64,000 bases of DNA from Xylogone sp. PMI_703. Taxonomy: Eukaryota > Ascomycota > Leotiomycetes. Of the stretch, positions 33,778 through 45,451 are shown piece by piece. The stretch's first letter is position 1, and every line of letters begins with the position of its first letter. A program made the position numbers and the translations under genes. The notes beneath the pieces are model-generated. The model did not search any database and had not been told where the DNA came from. It saw only the letters and a program-made list of their open reading frames with translations. The DNA is taken from the NCBI GenBank assembly GCA_021399445.1, contig JAJTUQ010000001.1, forward strand, positions 7,502,001 through 7,566,000, written 5' to 3'.

Positions 33778-34778
33778 TCAGGGTATCATAGGTGAACGAC
33801 CACCAGTTGCAGCACGAAAACTCTCCGTGTTCATGAGCTCTATGACTTTCTCCGCTGTACCTTCTGTCTTCTTCCGTCCAAAATGTGCCCATTGGGGTTC
33901 CATTTCGCTCTGCAATTTTTCTAGGTCGACATCCATCGTTTTACCCACGCCTGAATTGATGTGTCAGTTGGCTAACTCCTTAATATCCAAGATATCGTAC
34001 CTAATTTATTATATTCCCACACATTTGCCTTCATTCCAATTCCGTAATATGCGTGTTTTCTTAAGAATGCAAGCCAAATCTGCACTGTCTCTGGATGTCC
34101 ATCTCTGATTTGTATTAACCTCCTCAGAGTCTTTCTTTCGAAGTTCTCTTGCGATTTTTTGAAAATGAAATTTGCCCTTGGCACAGTCCACCTCTCTGTA
34201 ATTCTTGGTAGAGGTATAGGACCATACGCTGGTAATCCTAGGTAGTAGGCAGCTCGCAATGCAAAATCTGCGAAAAATTCGAGATTTCGGACACTATAGG
34301 ATCGCATCTGAAGGTCACAGGATGGCACGCCGTATTTCGCCTCTCTCCGCAAAGGTCTTAAGTAAACCGCCTGAACACTTCGCGGCAATCGCATGTCGGG
34401 CTCATCATCTTCTTTAAGATTCTCTGCTGTCGTTGACCTGTTCATCAATAAGAATGTGATTTCCGTGGACTTCGTATCGTGCAATGGAGCTTACATACGT
34501 CGATGTCGCTTTCTCAGGAGATTGGGAAGGGTTCCTGAAGTATTGTCAGGCAATGCGTGCAAATGAAGTGATCTATCCATACTGTTGTGTATTTGGGGTT
34601 TGTGAGCTCGAAGCCTCAATTGAAGAGCTAACTGTTGAATAGCATGTCTTGATAAGGTTGGATCGAGAATGCGGGGCAACCTGTATTCTTTTTAGTTATT
34701 TGATTCAGGATAGGACGCATGCCAACAGACTACAGCTCGAGCCACAGATCTCAATGGCGCTCGCAGATACGCCGCCAT
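33778..34778 (-). CDS. RSM10: Mitochondrial small-subunit ribosomal protein S10 (uS10m)
   Basis: Mitoribosomal protein uS10m. Exons 34778-34734, 34680-34583, 34534-34499, 34437-34001, 33950-33778 give 262 residues with all phases closing. The N-terminus (MAAYLRAPLRSVARAVAPHS) is a strong mitochondrial presequence, followed by a Ser/Thr-rich linker. The conserved core is LPRSVQAVYLRPLRREAKYG, LRAAYYLGLPAYGPIPLP, RWTVPRANFIFKKSQENFER, TLRRLIQIRDGHPETVQIWL and KHAYYGIGMKANVWEYNKLG, diagnostic for fungal Rsm10. Exon 3 is only 36 nt. A TTG-initiated frame at 34491-34679 crosses two introns in a wrong frame. The 5' exons rest on splice logic and are less certain than the core. Confidence 0.9.
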
Positions 34779-36594
34779 CTTACTATATCGATCAAGTTGC
34801 GTTGTACTTTCTCGTGAAGCCCACTTCCAAAAGCAGAAGTCTGGATGAACATTTTCATCAGGCCTCAGGCCACAAAACGGACCAATTCCGGTCGACTTTT
34901 ATTCAACGAGGAAACTTTGGCTGATAGGCCAATTTATATAGCAGTTTTTTAATATTGAATTTTCATAGTCTCTACAGGATAATATAATAATATACATCGC
35001 GCTTCATAAGTTAATACAGCTTATAGTCAGTAGTCACCGAGGTACCTTTGAAAGCATGCCTCGTGGACTACATGAGTCCCGTACATCTTTCACAAAGCAG
35101 ATTGTTGGTTTGGTTCCTTCCAAGCTCGAAAAAGTCTAAGGCAGACCGATACAGGTGCAGTATGTGCTTTGAAGGCCTTTAAATTCATCCAACTGCTCAT
35201 CAGGTCCTGTCTAGATCGTAAATTGACTTAAGTGGCATCCGTCTGGAGTACGGTGTTCCAATCTGCGACCGACAACAGCGACCAGGAAAATGAATGTCCA
35301 GGAGTAGTTCCTACGATTGGGCGGCCCACCCTATAGTTCACTTGAGGTTTGTTAGCTCTCTTTCGAAAAGTAAGCACGATAAAAAGAAAGACAGTCAACT
35401 GTAGTTCTCAGAGTAACTATGAATAAGAACATCATTTTTGCAGCATGGTGCCCATGACGGGACCAAATTCTGCTCAAGTTTGTTTTGGGATAATTTTCCT
35501 CATAGAAGCATGACGATGCAAGTTAGAAATTATGTGACGTACCTTACCATGGCCTCAATGACGTAGAGAATATTTCCTAGAGCTAAGTATCACTTTATCA
35601 TACAGACTCCATTATAAAATACGTTGACTTCGCCATGCACTGTTTTGCTTGCTCGCTGGGTTGTAGAAGCAAGGAAGGTACATGAGCGAGGAAATAAGAA
35701 ATTCTCAATTGAAAAGTAAGCTAGGCTGTAAAGGTGCTAGCTCATATGATCTGCCACACTGTCGGTGTGGCTTGTGTGTGACGTACCTGTACGTTGCCAT
35801 AGCCATTGTGCAACAAATGCATAAGCATCAGAGGAATATTTCATGGGAAAAAGTGAGGCGGACGAAAAGGGTGGAGTGATTTAAATTGTATGAATTGGTG
35901 CACAATATATTTTCTTCAATGCTGTTTATGCAGGGCAGGCTCAGCCTTCTCAAGTTTGATGACGATGACACTCACATTCCCAGGCGTGGCTGAACTGCAT
36001 GACAGCGCACACATCAAACAAAAAGCTGCCCAATGTAATTACCTCTGGGCATATAAAGAGTGGCTCCTCAAGGGACCAGTAGCCGCATACTCACCGATGC
36101 TCGCATCCAGAGCCAGATAGCTTCAAAGCCGTGTAATAATAATAATTTGTGTGCCTTATCCAGACGTTAGACGCCTGCTATCCACTGGTACCGGTACCTC
36201 TCTTGTCGCTTGAGTGCGCCAGACAGCCAAAAACGTGCAAGCGCGGATCGCTTGATTGAACGAACAAACAGCAGGCCTTTCCCCAAGGGCAAATAAACAA
36301 CAGCTTCATCTCCAACCAATCATACCATCTTGTTGTGAAGCTATCAACAACGATAGCTGAGAGGGGAGCTTCGCGAGTGATCACGTACTGCGCGCGTCGT
36401 CGAGCTCTGATCTTGGTTGCAGCTATACCAGCCACCTGCTGCATTCGCTTTCCGGCGGAGAGTTTTCGTGCACAGTCGTGATTAAATCATCTTCCCATCC
36501 GAAGTAGGCGAAGCACGGGTCCTCGACTTCCTGGGGCCGTAGATTATCCTGATCATCGTCGCCGTCCATAGCTTCAAGGCAGCTCTAGACAGAC
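34779..36594. other. Divergent promoter region RSM10 / hapE
   Basis: 1.8 kb without a supportable gene. Contains a CCAATCA box at 36316-36322, 279 bp before the hapE ATG, and further CCAAT/ATTGG words near 35894 and 36029. Short plus-strand frames at 35682-36120 have no family resemblance. Confidence 0.5.
36316..36322 (+). promoter_or_regulatory. CCAAT box upstream of hapE
   Basis: CCAATCA agrees with the extended CCAAT-binding-complex consensus. It lies upstream of the gene for one subunit of that same complex, so feedback control is possible. Inference from sequence only. Confidence 0.45.
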
Positions 36595-37850
36595 ATGGAC
36601 TCTCAAAACCCCCCGGCTGCTGGTCACGGATCGCAGCAACAACGCCCACAGCCTGTGTATGATACCAACCACGGCGGTCATTATGGTAAGTTGAGCCATT
36701 TCTATTCCGATGGCGCGCAGTCGTTCCTTTGGATATCAAGGCAGCTATGTATTAGTGGGCATGAGCTGATTCTGGTTTACTAGGTGCTAGTGCAGCGGTA
36801 TGTCTCTCTTTGACAATTAGATTGGCCCTCAATTGACGGAATTGTAGTTATCGGCGCAAGGTTATGCCCCAGTTGCCGAATTCTATACCGGCGCCTGGGC
36901 AAATGTAAGGCTGAATCCATTGTCAGTGGGAATACAAGCTGACTGTTCGCAGGTGAATCAAGGGTTGCATGGCAACTATAAGGATATCCTGACAACATAT
37001 TGGCAACAGACTATCACTCATCTAGAGAGCGATACGCATGATTACAAACTACACCAGCTCCCTCTTGCCCGGATCAAGAAGGTCATGAAGGCGGATCCTG
37101 AAGTCAAGATGATCTCAGCCGAGGCACCTATCCTCTTTGCTAAAGGTTGCGACATCTTTATCACCGAGCTTACCATGCGCGCATGGATCCATGCAGAGGA
37201 AAACAAGCGTCGCACTCTTCAAAGATCAGACATCGCCTCTGCTTTAGCGAAGTCGGATATGTTCGATTTCTTAATTGATATCGTTCCAAGAGAGGAGGCT
37301 GCTTCTCATGCGAAACGAGCAAGCGCACCTTCAGCCCAAGGAGTTGCTGGGGCTTCTGCCGGTCCAGCCCAATTACCTGCACAGCATGCAAATATGCAAC
37401 AGCAACAGGGCCACCAACCTCAACAACATGCAATGGGTCCTCCCGATTATACCTTAGGCCATGGGCTTGCTCCTGAACAGGATTATCGCCCTCAGTCAAA
37501 TATGTACTCTACCCAAGTCCCTCAGAACCCAGCGGCTGCATATGGCACCGCCCAACAGCAGATGTACGGCGAGATGGAAGGCATATATGGTTACCCGCCA
37601 ATGCAGGCGCAACAGGTATGTGAAAATGGTTCGATATCTGACCTGTGCTAATGTTGACGGACATTACACTTCTCAGCAGGTTGACTTTGTCTCTAATCTC
37701 GATGCTAATGCAAAATAGCAGATGTATCATGTCCCACAACGACCTCAAGACCAAGCAGTAGGACAAGATGCCAGTCATAGCTATGCTCGACATGATGGAG
37801 GTGAGGGCGATGCAGATGCTGAAGGCGAGAGAGATTATGAAGTAGGCTAG
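36595..37850 (+). CDS. hapE: CCAAT-binding complex subunit HapE/Hap5 (NF-YC)
   Basis: Histone-fold subunit of the trimeric CCAAT-binding factor, which in fungi controls respiration, iron and redox genes with HapX. Exons 36595-36685, 36784-36797, 36848-36904, 36953-37615, 37719-37850 give 318 residues. Exon 2 is just 14 nt yet is flanked by good splice sites and keeps the frame. The Hap4/HapX recruitment helix [19 protein letters not shown] precedes the NF-YC fold ([69 protein letters not shown]). The C-terminal half is Gln/Pro-rich and ends in an acidic tail. An alternative acceptor for exon 5 exists upstream (TCTCAGCAG) but breaks the reading. Confidence 0.93.
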
Positions 37851-38186
37851 TTCTTTATGCGCTTGATTGGGAATTTTCTGGGTCCGAATGGCTATGGAGT
37901 TTTGAGGATTATGAGTTTTTGTTTATTTTGTAATCAGAATGCTGTAAGGATTAGCATGTCACGATTGATCTAGGCTTTGATTATTATACAATGTGGAATT
38001 TCTATCCCATTAAATGCGTAATATGACCCTATTCTAAACATAAACAACAAGCCTCATTAGATCATTTCATACCGAATCTGGAAGAGAAGTTGGCTAAACG
38101 ATCAGTTTTCGTGGGGCTCTGGACCGTATGCGTAAGTCTGTATACGTTAGTTCTCGCCGTTTGCAGGAGCATGGATTCGGTATCTC
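37851..38186. other. Convergent 3' intergenic hapE/SEC15
   Basis: 336 bp of gene ends; nothing recognisable. Confidence 0.5.
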
Positions 38187-40870
38187 TTACTTTTCGAGTA
38201 TCCTGGGACCATTCAGGGCATCGACCCGGCCGTATTTCTTATTCCTTGTAGCTATGTCGTAGAATTCATCCGGATTGTCTGTTTGCATCAAATGCACTGT
38301 CTGCTGAAGTTCATCGAGGTTCTCCCGGAGAATTGGCGCATTCTCTAGACTATCGACGAATTCGGCGAGATAGGCGACATCCTTTGCAAGAGCAGCGACT
38401 CCATGAGGGTTTATCTTTTTAACTTCTGGAGAGAGTGGGAGTGCCTGTATTCAATCTATGTAAGTACATGGCTTTAGGAGCATGGGCAGTAGAGCTTACT
38501 AGAATCATGTTTGCGGCGTGGCTGAGTGCATCGAAGTAGATCAATTCCTTGATTTCTCGTGGTAGTCCCAAAAGGGTTGAATTCATGATGTTGGATAAGT
38601 AGCGCGTTAATGTTTGCATATAATTGCTTGGTTCCTTTTCCAAGGTTGGCGAAGTCCTATGATTATAAATTCTTAGTGACTGGTTCCTTTTCGAGCGAGT
38701 CCATACGTACCAGTCATATTCTGCTGTTTCAACTAGGTCATCTATCTTGGAGTTTACGAGTTCAAAAATACGCTTCTCAGCTGTCTTTTTATTGCTTCGG
38801 AACTCTTCCGTTGCATTCAGTACTATTGGTCCACCTGCGGATGACGATGAACGTGCTGCGATTAATAGTTGTTCCAGTTCTTGACAGGCAATTTCAAAAT
38901 GCTCAAGGTTAATGAGGATCTGAACTATTTGACCCAAGTACTGAGAACTCAATCGTTCGACAAGCGATTTGCACACCTTTTCCGAAAGCAGCTCATCTAG
39001 AGACTTCAATTATATGTTAGCAACGCTCAGCATGAAATAGAAGGGTTCCTGCGCCAAACCTTTCGAAGGGTCTCATCTATGACATTCGGTTGCCGGAAGT
39101 GGTCATCAGAGAAGAAATAAAACTGGTTTAGGAAGTTTCGGATATCAATGCAGCATAGAGGGTACATCTGCGAGAACGGTAACACGCAAGGAAATCTATA
39201 TCAAGTGGTTCAGTAGTTGCGAAGGGCAGGGATGAAAGGGTAAACATACACGAGCTCTTCTCTTGGTTTATCCGGCGTAAACCAACTCACATTTACCACC
39301 TTATCGTATTCATCCTGGTTACTGATAGGCATCGGCATGTAATCATCCGTAGACACAATCTATGAGATATCAGCCTCTGTTCCCTGTATATGTCTCCGAA
39401 ACACGGACCTCTTGAAAATCATCGCTAAATCTCTTCTTGAGTAGTTCAGCATACTTTTCGAATAACTTAAGCAGAAAATTATCCAGAGCAGCCACGGAGT
39501 ATCCCCATCCCTAGATATGTCAATAATGGAACGGTCCCAGGGAACTATGAAGATCTTACGTCCATGGTCTGAATAAATAGCGCAATTACGCCCTTTATTC
39601 TTAGTAATTCCTCAGCGTTATCAATCTGATCCAAAGCTTTAGATATTAAGCTGATGGCCGTGCTGCACATAGAGTCCCAGAGTTCGTCAACCTACGTTAA
39701 TGTCAGCGGAGCGCTCAAGCTTAAGCAGAGTGCACCTACGTCAGCAAGTGAGCGGAGATTGTGTGCTTTACGCATTGTAGCCTTTTCTATGATTGCAAAA
39801 CCAGCTATTCCCTCAAGCAGGCTGCTTAAACTGGAATCATCGTCTTCGGTTAGATTTATGGAACTGGGCAAGAGAAGCTCCTTTTGTCTTGTCCTGGTAG
39901 CTGCGTATTCTGCTTTAAACTTATCAAGTTGGCCTAAGGCTTCATGTATATGTAAACATTCGAAGAGTGGAGTGAAGTCCACCTGTAGTTCATCATTATC
40001 AAGAACGTCAAATTCTTCACTCTCGTCAAAAACGAGTTCGATAGCAGAGTTAAGATTGAAGGTTCGTAGATAAGGATTCGCCTCTGTACGTTCCTTCTGC
40101 TTGGTTCTCCGAAGCTCTGTGTGATAGAATGCTACCTCCCCCAGAAATTGTGATGTTTCCCGAATTCTATAAAGCCAGGTATTAAGATCTGTCAAAACAG
40201 CTTCAGATATAGCTTTTTGTGAGGAAGGTATTGATTTTTGAATGATATCTGCTAGCTTATATTGTGTTGCATATTTATTTTGTATCGTCGGAACAAGATA
40301 TTCGTTTTGAAGGTCATCCAAAGCTTTTAAGGCGGCGTAATATTTCTTTTTGCGAATCAGCTCATGGGCTTGGTTGACGGCATGCAAGACTTTCAAAGAG
40401 TCCTTCAAAGCCTCTGAAGCCTCGGCAATATTCTGGCGGACAGCGCGGGTATCTACCAAAGCTTCTTTCTGAGCGGCCAGCTTCTCAGTGCTCGCCTGAA
40501 TAGACTGGTTGAGCTTCAGAATCTCAGCAGTCAGCGCGACTGTGCCCTCCCGCACTTTCTGTAGTTGATTGACCGATGTAAGAAATTCTTCGTGTTTTGT
40601 CAACCCAATGCGTTCAATATCGGCCTCACGTCCTTCAGCGTAGTGAGAGAAGCTTTGCATAAGCCCGGCGGTTCGATTTGAGACTGTAGCATCTTTGAGG
40701 GCGGGAATCAACTGATCGAGATAATCGGAATCGGAAGAAGATAGGATTACCTAGAAGCCAAAGTGAGCAGTGTTCTGGCGCGTTATGGCGCTTTCCAGGG
40801 GAGAGATGGGATGCTATACCCGCTGTACTGCAACTTTGTAGTCATCATATTGTACAGCCTTGCGAGGCAT
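38187..40870 (-). CDS. SEC15: Exocyst complex component Sec15
   Basis: Exocyst subunit that binds the Rab Sec4 on secretory vesicles and tethers them to the plasma membrane. Exons 40870-40820, 40750-39740, 39691-39560, 39510-39409, 39359-39250, 39195-39060, 39003-38711, 38656-38500, 38444-38187 give 749 residues. An N-terminal coiled-coil part (AEGREADIERIGLTKHEEFL, then long charged helices to residue 150) is followed by the helical-bundle Sec15 domain (KKYYAALKALDDLQNEYL; GWGYSVAALDNFLLKLFEKY; FYFFSDDH; MNSTLLGLPREIKELIYFD; ILENL-type end). Phases of all eight introns close. Mostly helical with no membrane segment. The family match rests on motif order; orthology is good but not tested by alignment. 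Confidence 0.87.
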
Positions 40871-42087
40871 ACTGGCGACTGCGGTTATTTTAGGTAAGAC
40901 TCAAAGTTGTGTTTTAACATCAGCAATTCATATTGTTGCTTAGGGCCACTGCTTCTCTGATGGCACAGGTGTGAGACATCAGAGTCACGAAGAAGTAACT
41001 GAGTCTGTTTGCTTGAGATCTGGACTGGAAGGCTAAAGATGGTCCCTTGCTTTTGGTGTATCAGGTTGCCGCCTAAGGCGTCCAGAGTAATAGCCTAGAC
41101 GTACCGAACAAGCATCTATTACGGTACCGGCAGCAGTTGGATGACGCCCTGAGACAACCAAGTGGCCTAACCGAATCCGCTAATAAATAGACGCAGTCAC
41201 CGTGAAGCTCCCTGGCTCCCTGCGCGTGTACCCTAAATTAGAGTACTAGCCGCGCCAATGCCCCATGTTTTACCCCAGATATTCTGTGTGGCTGTGATTG
41301 GCGGCCTTGACCTCCATCCAAACCGGTGCATTCAACACCAGAGCAGGATAGGTGAAGGAGTACCTTACCCGCACCCATTAGCTGGCTGCGGCTGTATTGT
41401 ACTTCTGACTGGACGGCCAATGTCTCAGAAGGTGCAGCAATTCAAAGAGACAACACCACGGCTTACCTCAGTAAAATCCCTCCTGACCGTTAAGCAATTT
41501 GGCGGAAGAGGATAACTTCTTCTGAGTCCAAGAGTAGATGTCTATGTAGGTAAATGATTCATTGTGCATACCTTCGTTCATTCTTAAGACAGTAAAGAAA
41601 ACCTAGATCTAAATAGGTTGTCTCCATACGAGATAGAGTATGCGGTAGTCTACTGATGAATTTGCTTGAGATATGAGTGCCCCTTATTGTGAAGCCCCTT
41701 TATTATACGTATGGAAGCAATTGAATTGACTTCGCAGCGCCGCAGCAACTGATGGTCTGGCGTATGTTATTCCACCAGAGGTGTGAAAGCTCGGCGTCCA
41801 CATGATTCGCCGCTCTGGCGATAAGAGGCATTACGGTCCCATCACATTTACCTCCCCCCAAATCTCTCTCTTGGACTCATCGTTCAACCAACCTTTTCAT
41901 TAATCATTTCAACTTCAAAGATTTCCCATCGTTACAGTCTAGCTCAGTAAGAATCAGTGATTCTTACCTATCTAGATCTATAACGGTCAACCTTTCCCAT
42001 CTCATACTCAATTTTCTCTGTCGTTCCCTCCTTCTGGGCTTCTTAGCGGAGGTCTCAAGCTAGTTTTCTCTCTTTAAACAATCAACA
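40871..42087. other. Divergent promoter region SEC15 / MEI2
   Basis: 1.2 kb. The part from about 41840 to 42087 is CT-rich and probably MEI2 leader. It contains the 21-nt inverted repeat at 41947-41967. No gene seen. Confidence 0.5.
41947..41967. repeat. Inverted repeat (10-bp arms, 1-nt spacer) in MEI2 leader
   Basis: GTAAGAATCA, one G, then TGATTCTTAC: perfect arms. It sits 120 bp before the MEI2 ATG. As DNA it could be a dimer-binding site; with a one-base spacer it would need to open its loop to fold in RNA. Confidence 0.55.
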
Positions 42088-44847
42088 ATGGCACCGTCTG
42101 GTTCTTTGAAGCTGGAGTCACCAAACTCTTTTTTTGTATCAGGAGAATCTACCGATGGTACTCCAGACACAAAATTAACTTCTTTCTCACCGGAAGGTTC
42201 CAAGGCCGGTAAGCCTCAGGGTCATTATAATGCCAGAGCCTCTTGTGCTTCCGACAATAATGATCCGTTCATTTCGAACACTCCTGTTCCTGCAAATGGC
42301 CAGAAGCTGTCAGCAAACGCTTCTGCGTTTCTTCCTTACGGATGTAAGCTTGGATCTGTGGCAAATACTCCATGTGCCACCGCAGGTTCAGGAACAACTC
42401 TTTCTATTGCCGACATGAACCACCTTCTTGAGGATGGCCCTGCGGCTAGTGCAGTTAACACTGGATTTATTCCTCAAGCCATTCCGGATAGTTTTGGAAC
42501 TTTTAGCATGGATGGTGGAGCTACGCGGTGCCTAAAAGTAACAAGCATCTATAACAATGACCTTCCGGCGATGATAGAAGCAACTCTAACGGTAAGCGTA
42601 TTCATCCGTCTCCTAAGTCTCCTCTACAGCTCTTCTTTCTTATGCATGGGCTCACTATCTCATAAAGAAACTCACCCATATGGGCTTTCCCTTTAAGGGC
42701 AATCGGCACTTTGTTCCCATTGGAAATGTTGTATATCTTCGACTGTTCAACATCACCGACGCATTTAAGATGTATAGCATCATTCGACAACAACATACAC
42801 ATTGCGTTGTCGAATATATCACTCCAGTTGCCTTTGATCAGGTGAATCATCAGATTATATATTCAGATTATCATCTAGCTAACATACTTCAGGTCACTCA
42901 GACGAGCTCTACTAGCCTACAGACTAATTATGAAGCGCAAGTCATGATAACTGCTAAATGTTCAGCTTTTAGTTCCTTGGAGAGAAAACACTTCGAAAAT
43001 GCCTTACTCAACTTGCTGTCCACTGATGGACCATTATTCGCTTGGCAAAAGCTGTTTACTCCTGATTCTGGCGTATTCACACTAGTATCTGAGTATGAGG
43101 ATATCGAAGTAGCACACCGGACCATCCATAGATGTAATGGAAAGATTATCGAGGTATTTTGAATCCAGCTGCTAACAGGCTCTATCTTTTGCTCGGACGT
43201 TAACTTCAGGTATAGGGTGCCATCCTGGCTGTTAACCTGTATACTCCTGATATTGATTTGACCCGTCAAATGTATCATGCGACAAAGAAGCCTGCCAATT
43301 CCGATACATTCGGTGGAGTTCGTGGTGGTATGGAAGCAGGAAAACCACAGCGGTCTTTTACCAGCGCCAATTTGCATACATCTGGTACACCACTGAGTAT
43401 TAATTCTATGGGAAAACAACAGATAATGCCCCGTACAGGCCACTCAGGTTTTGGAGGAGGAATAACTTCTTCCGCTCTACCTGTTTCTAGTCCGGCACAA
43501 TCTATTTACAACCCAAGTCATCGTGACAGAAAGTTTGAGCATTCCTTGTCACCATCTGCCTCGCATGCCAGCTTTCTACGCTCTCAAAATTACAGCCATG
43601 ATAGCAATAACAATTTAGGTTATTCCCAAAGTTCTCAAAGTCTCAACGATATCGGTCAAGGAGCCGGAAAGCGTAACCAGGCCAACTGGAGAACTCAGCA
43701 TTCTCGATCGGATAGGCGTCGTCGCACCAATTCCAACAATAATTACGTTGACATAGACAAAATTAGACAAGGAATCGACGTTCGTACAACTGTGAGTTAC
43801 ATAATATTACTCTATAAGATGATTTGCTAATACTAATCGAGGTTATGTTGCGAAACATTCCCAATAAGGTCGACCAACCTACCCTAAAGCGTATAGTTGA
43901 TGAGTCTAGCCATGGACTCTATGACTTCATGTATCTTCGCATTGACTTCTCAAACGATTGCAAGTTCGTGTGGCCCCATGACTAGATATAACGTTCGTGC
44001 AGTTCTAATACTTTGTAGCGTTGGCTATGCCTTCATTAATTTTACAGATGTTGGTTTCCCTTACCCTACTCTCTCGTTACTTCCTTGCTAACATTATATA
44101 GCCGCTCGATATTATTAAGGTATAGTTCCCGCCATTTGAAGATATTTGTAAAATCTAACACTGACAACAATGCTCAGTTTGTCGAGATGCGAGCAAATAA
44201 GAGATGGTAGGTAGCTTAACTTTTCAAAGATACATGCCAATCATGACTAACTATCTCCCAGGCACTGCTTCAAGAGTGATAAGATCGCCGAGGTGTCATA
44301 TGCTAGTATGTAAAACTTTACTGGCAACCACAAATTCATATTAATATTTTCATAGCTATTCAGGGTAAAGACTGTCTCGTACAGAAATTTCGCAATAGCA
44401 GTGTGATGCTAGAACCAGAACACTGCCGACCAAAGGTGAGCCTCCAGTTACCTAGGATTTGTGCCCCGTATTAATTTGCTTCTCTTATAAGCTCTACTAC
44501 TCGCATGGCGATCCCCGTGGTCCTGCTGGAGAAGAAGAGGAGTTTCCCACGGTCGACAACCCCTCAAAATTGAAGCGAAGCTGCGAAAATGCCGAGCATA
44601 TCGGTATGTAGTTACTATCAGATTCTTTCTTGGAAAAATACTAAAATATGCAAGGTTTATTCGCTCCAAGTGCTGGCCACCAGTTGAGAGATGAGCAACG
44701 CCGCCGTCAATCGCAGTATGATAGGGGCACAAGCCTCGCTGAGCGCGAAGAGTATTTTGGCGACGAGTGGGATGATCATAGTCATAATTTTGGCCACTGT
44801 AAGTCCCCCTTGCATAGCAGTTTGCATTATAGCTGATACATGTAGGA
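42088..44847 (+). CDS. mei2: Mei2-type RNA-binding protein
   Basis: RNA-binding protein of the Mei2 family, which in fission yeast drives meiosis and is inhibited by the Pat1/Ran1 kinase. Exons: 42088-42591, 42668-42841, 42893-43153, 43216-43791, 43842-43963, 44019-44049, 44102-44119, 44178-44206, 44262-44305, 44356-44435, 44492-44603, 44655-44798, 44846-44847; about 698 residues. The middle has two weak RRM-like parts (VVYLRLFNITDAFKMYSIIR; VFTLVSEYEDIEVAHRTIHR). The diagnostic C-terminal Mei2 RRM is clear: VMLRNIPNKV, DFMYLRIDFSNDCNVGYAFI, MRANKRWHCF, SDKIAEVSYATIQGKD, EHCRPKLYYSHGD. The RRM is split by seven introns with exons down to 18 nt. The last intron would form the stop (T/GA) by splicing; reading through instead ends at 44836. 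The intron at 42842-42892 (51 bp) has no stop. Confidence 0.88.
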
Positions 44848-45451
44848 TATGAGCAACCTGATTCCGGTGCTAGTTTGGAAGTCACTCACTGAGATTTTGA
44901 CATTTTTAATATGCTCTTGGAACTCCCAGCCTACTTGGTGATCTCTTTTAGGTTCCATATGATCTCATTTCATACATCCAAATAACCGATGGTTTGGTCT
45001 TCTTGGTCACTATCTGCAGATTCGGTCCAATTTTCAATAGGCCTCTTATGTAGCCGGATTTTGACCAGGATAGTTAGTTAAGTGACAGTAGATGCAGAGC
45101 GTTCACAATAATAGCACGCTTGATTTTTGCTGAATTCCCATATTTGCACACAATACAAGCATGTGGATCGGATAGACCATCTCCTTAACCAAGCTGTCCC
45201 ACTGAGATTGTCAAATACCAGCAGGTCTGCCTTGATTCTTTTAAGTCCTGATGGGTAGAAAGGTAGACACGAAGACTTGAACATGGAGTTGCTCTAAAGT
45301 GTAATAATGTGAAAGACATCCATAAAATGGATCTGTACGGGACCCTAAAACTATATTTGAGGCACATCTATGAAGTGCTGAACCTACAACTCCGCGCTAA
45401 ACCTCAATTACGAAGGACATATCTCATAAAGAATGCAATCCAACCTCCCTT
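44848..45451. other. Convergent 3' intergenic MEI2/SLP1
   Basis: 604 bp; AT-rich, with only short frames in both directions. Nothing recognisable. Confidence 0.5.

Noticed and set aside
34491..34679. 62-residue minus-strand frame (PRILDPTLSRHAIQQ)
   Set aside because: Starts at TTG and runs through two introns of RSM10; the spliced model uses another frame and gives a presequence.
40871..42087. Possible small gene between SEC15 and MEI2 (frames at 41238-41515)
   Set aside because: Overlapping short frames on both strands without domain or splice support; fits promoter/leader.
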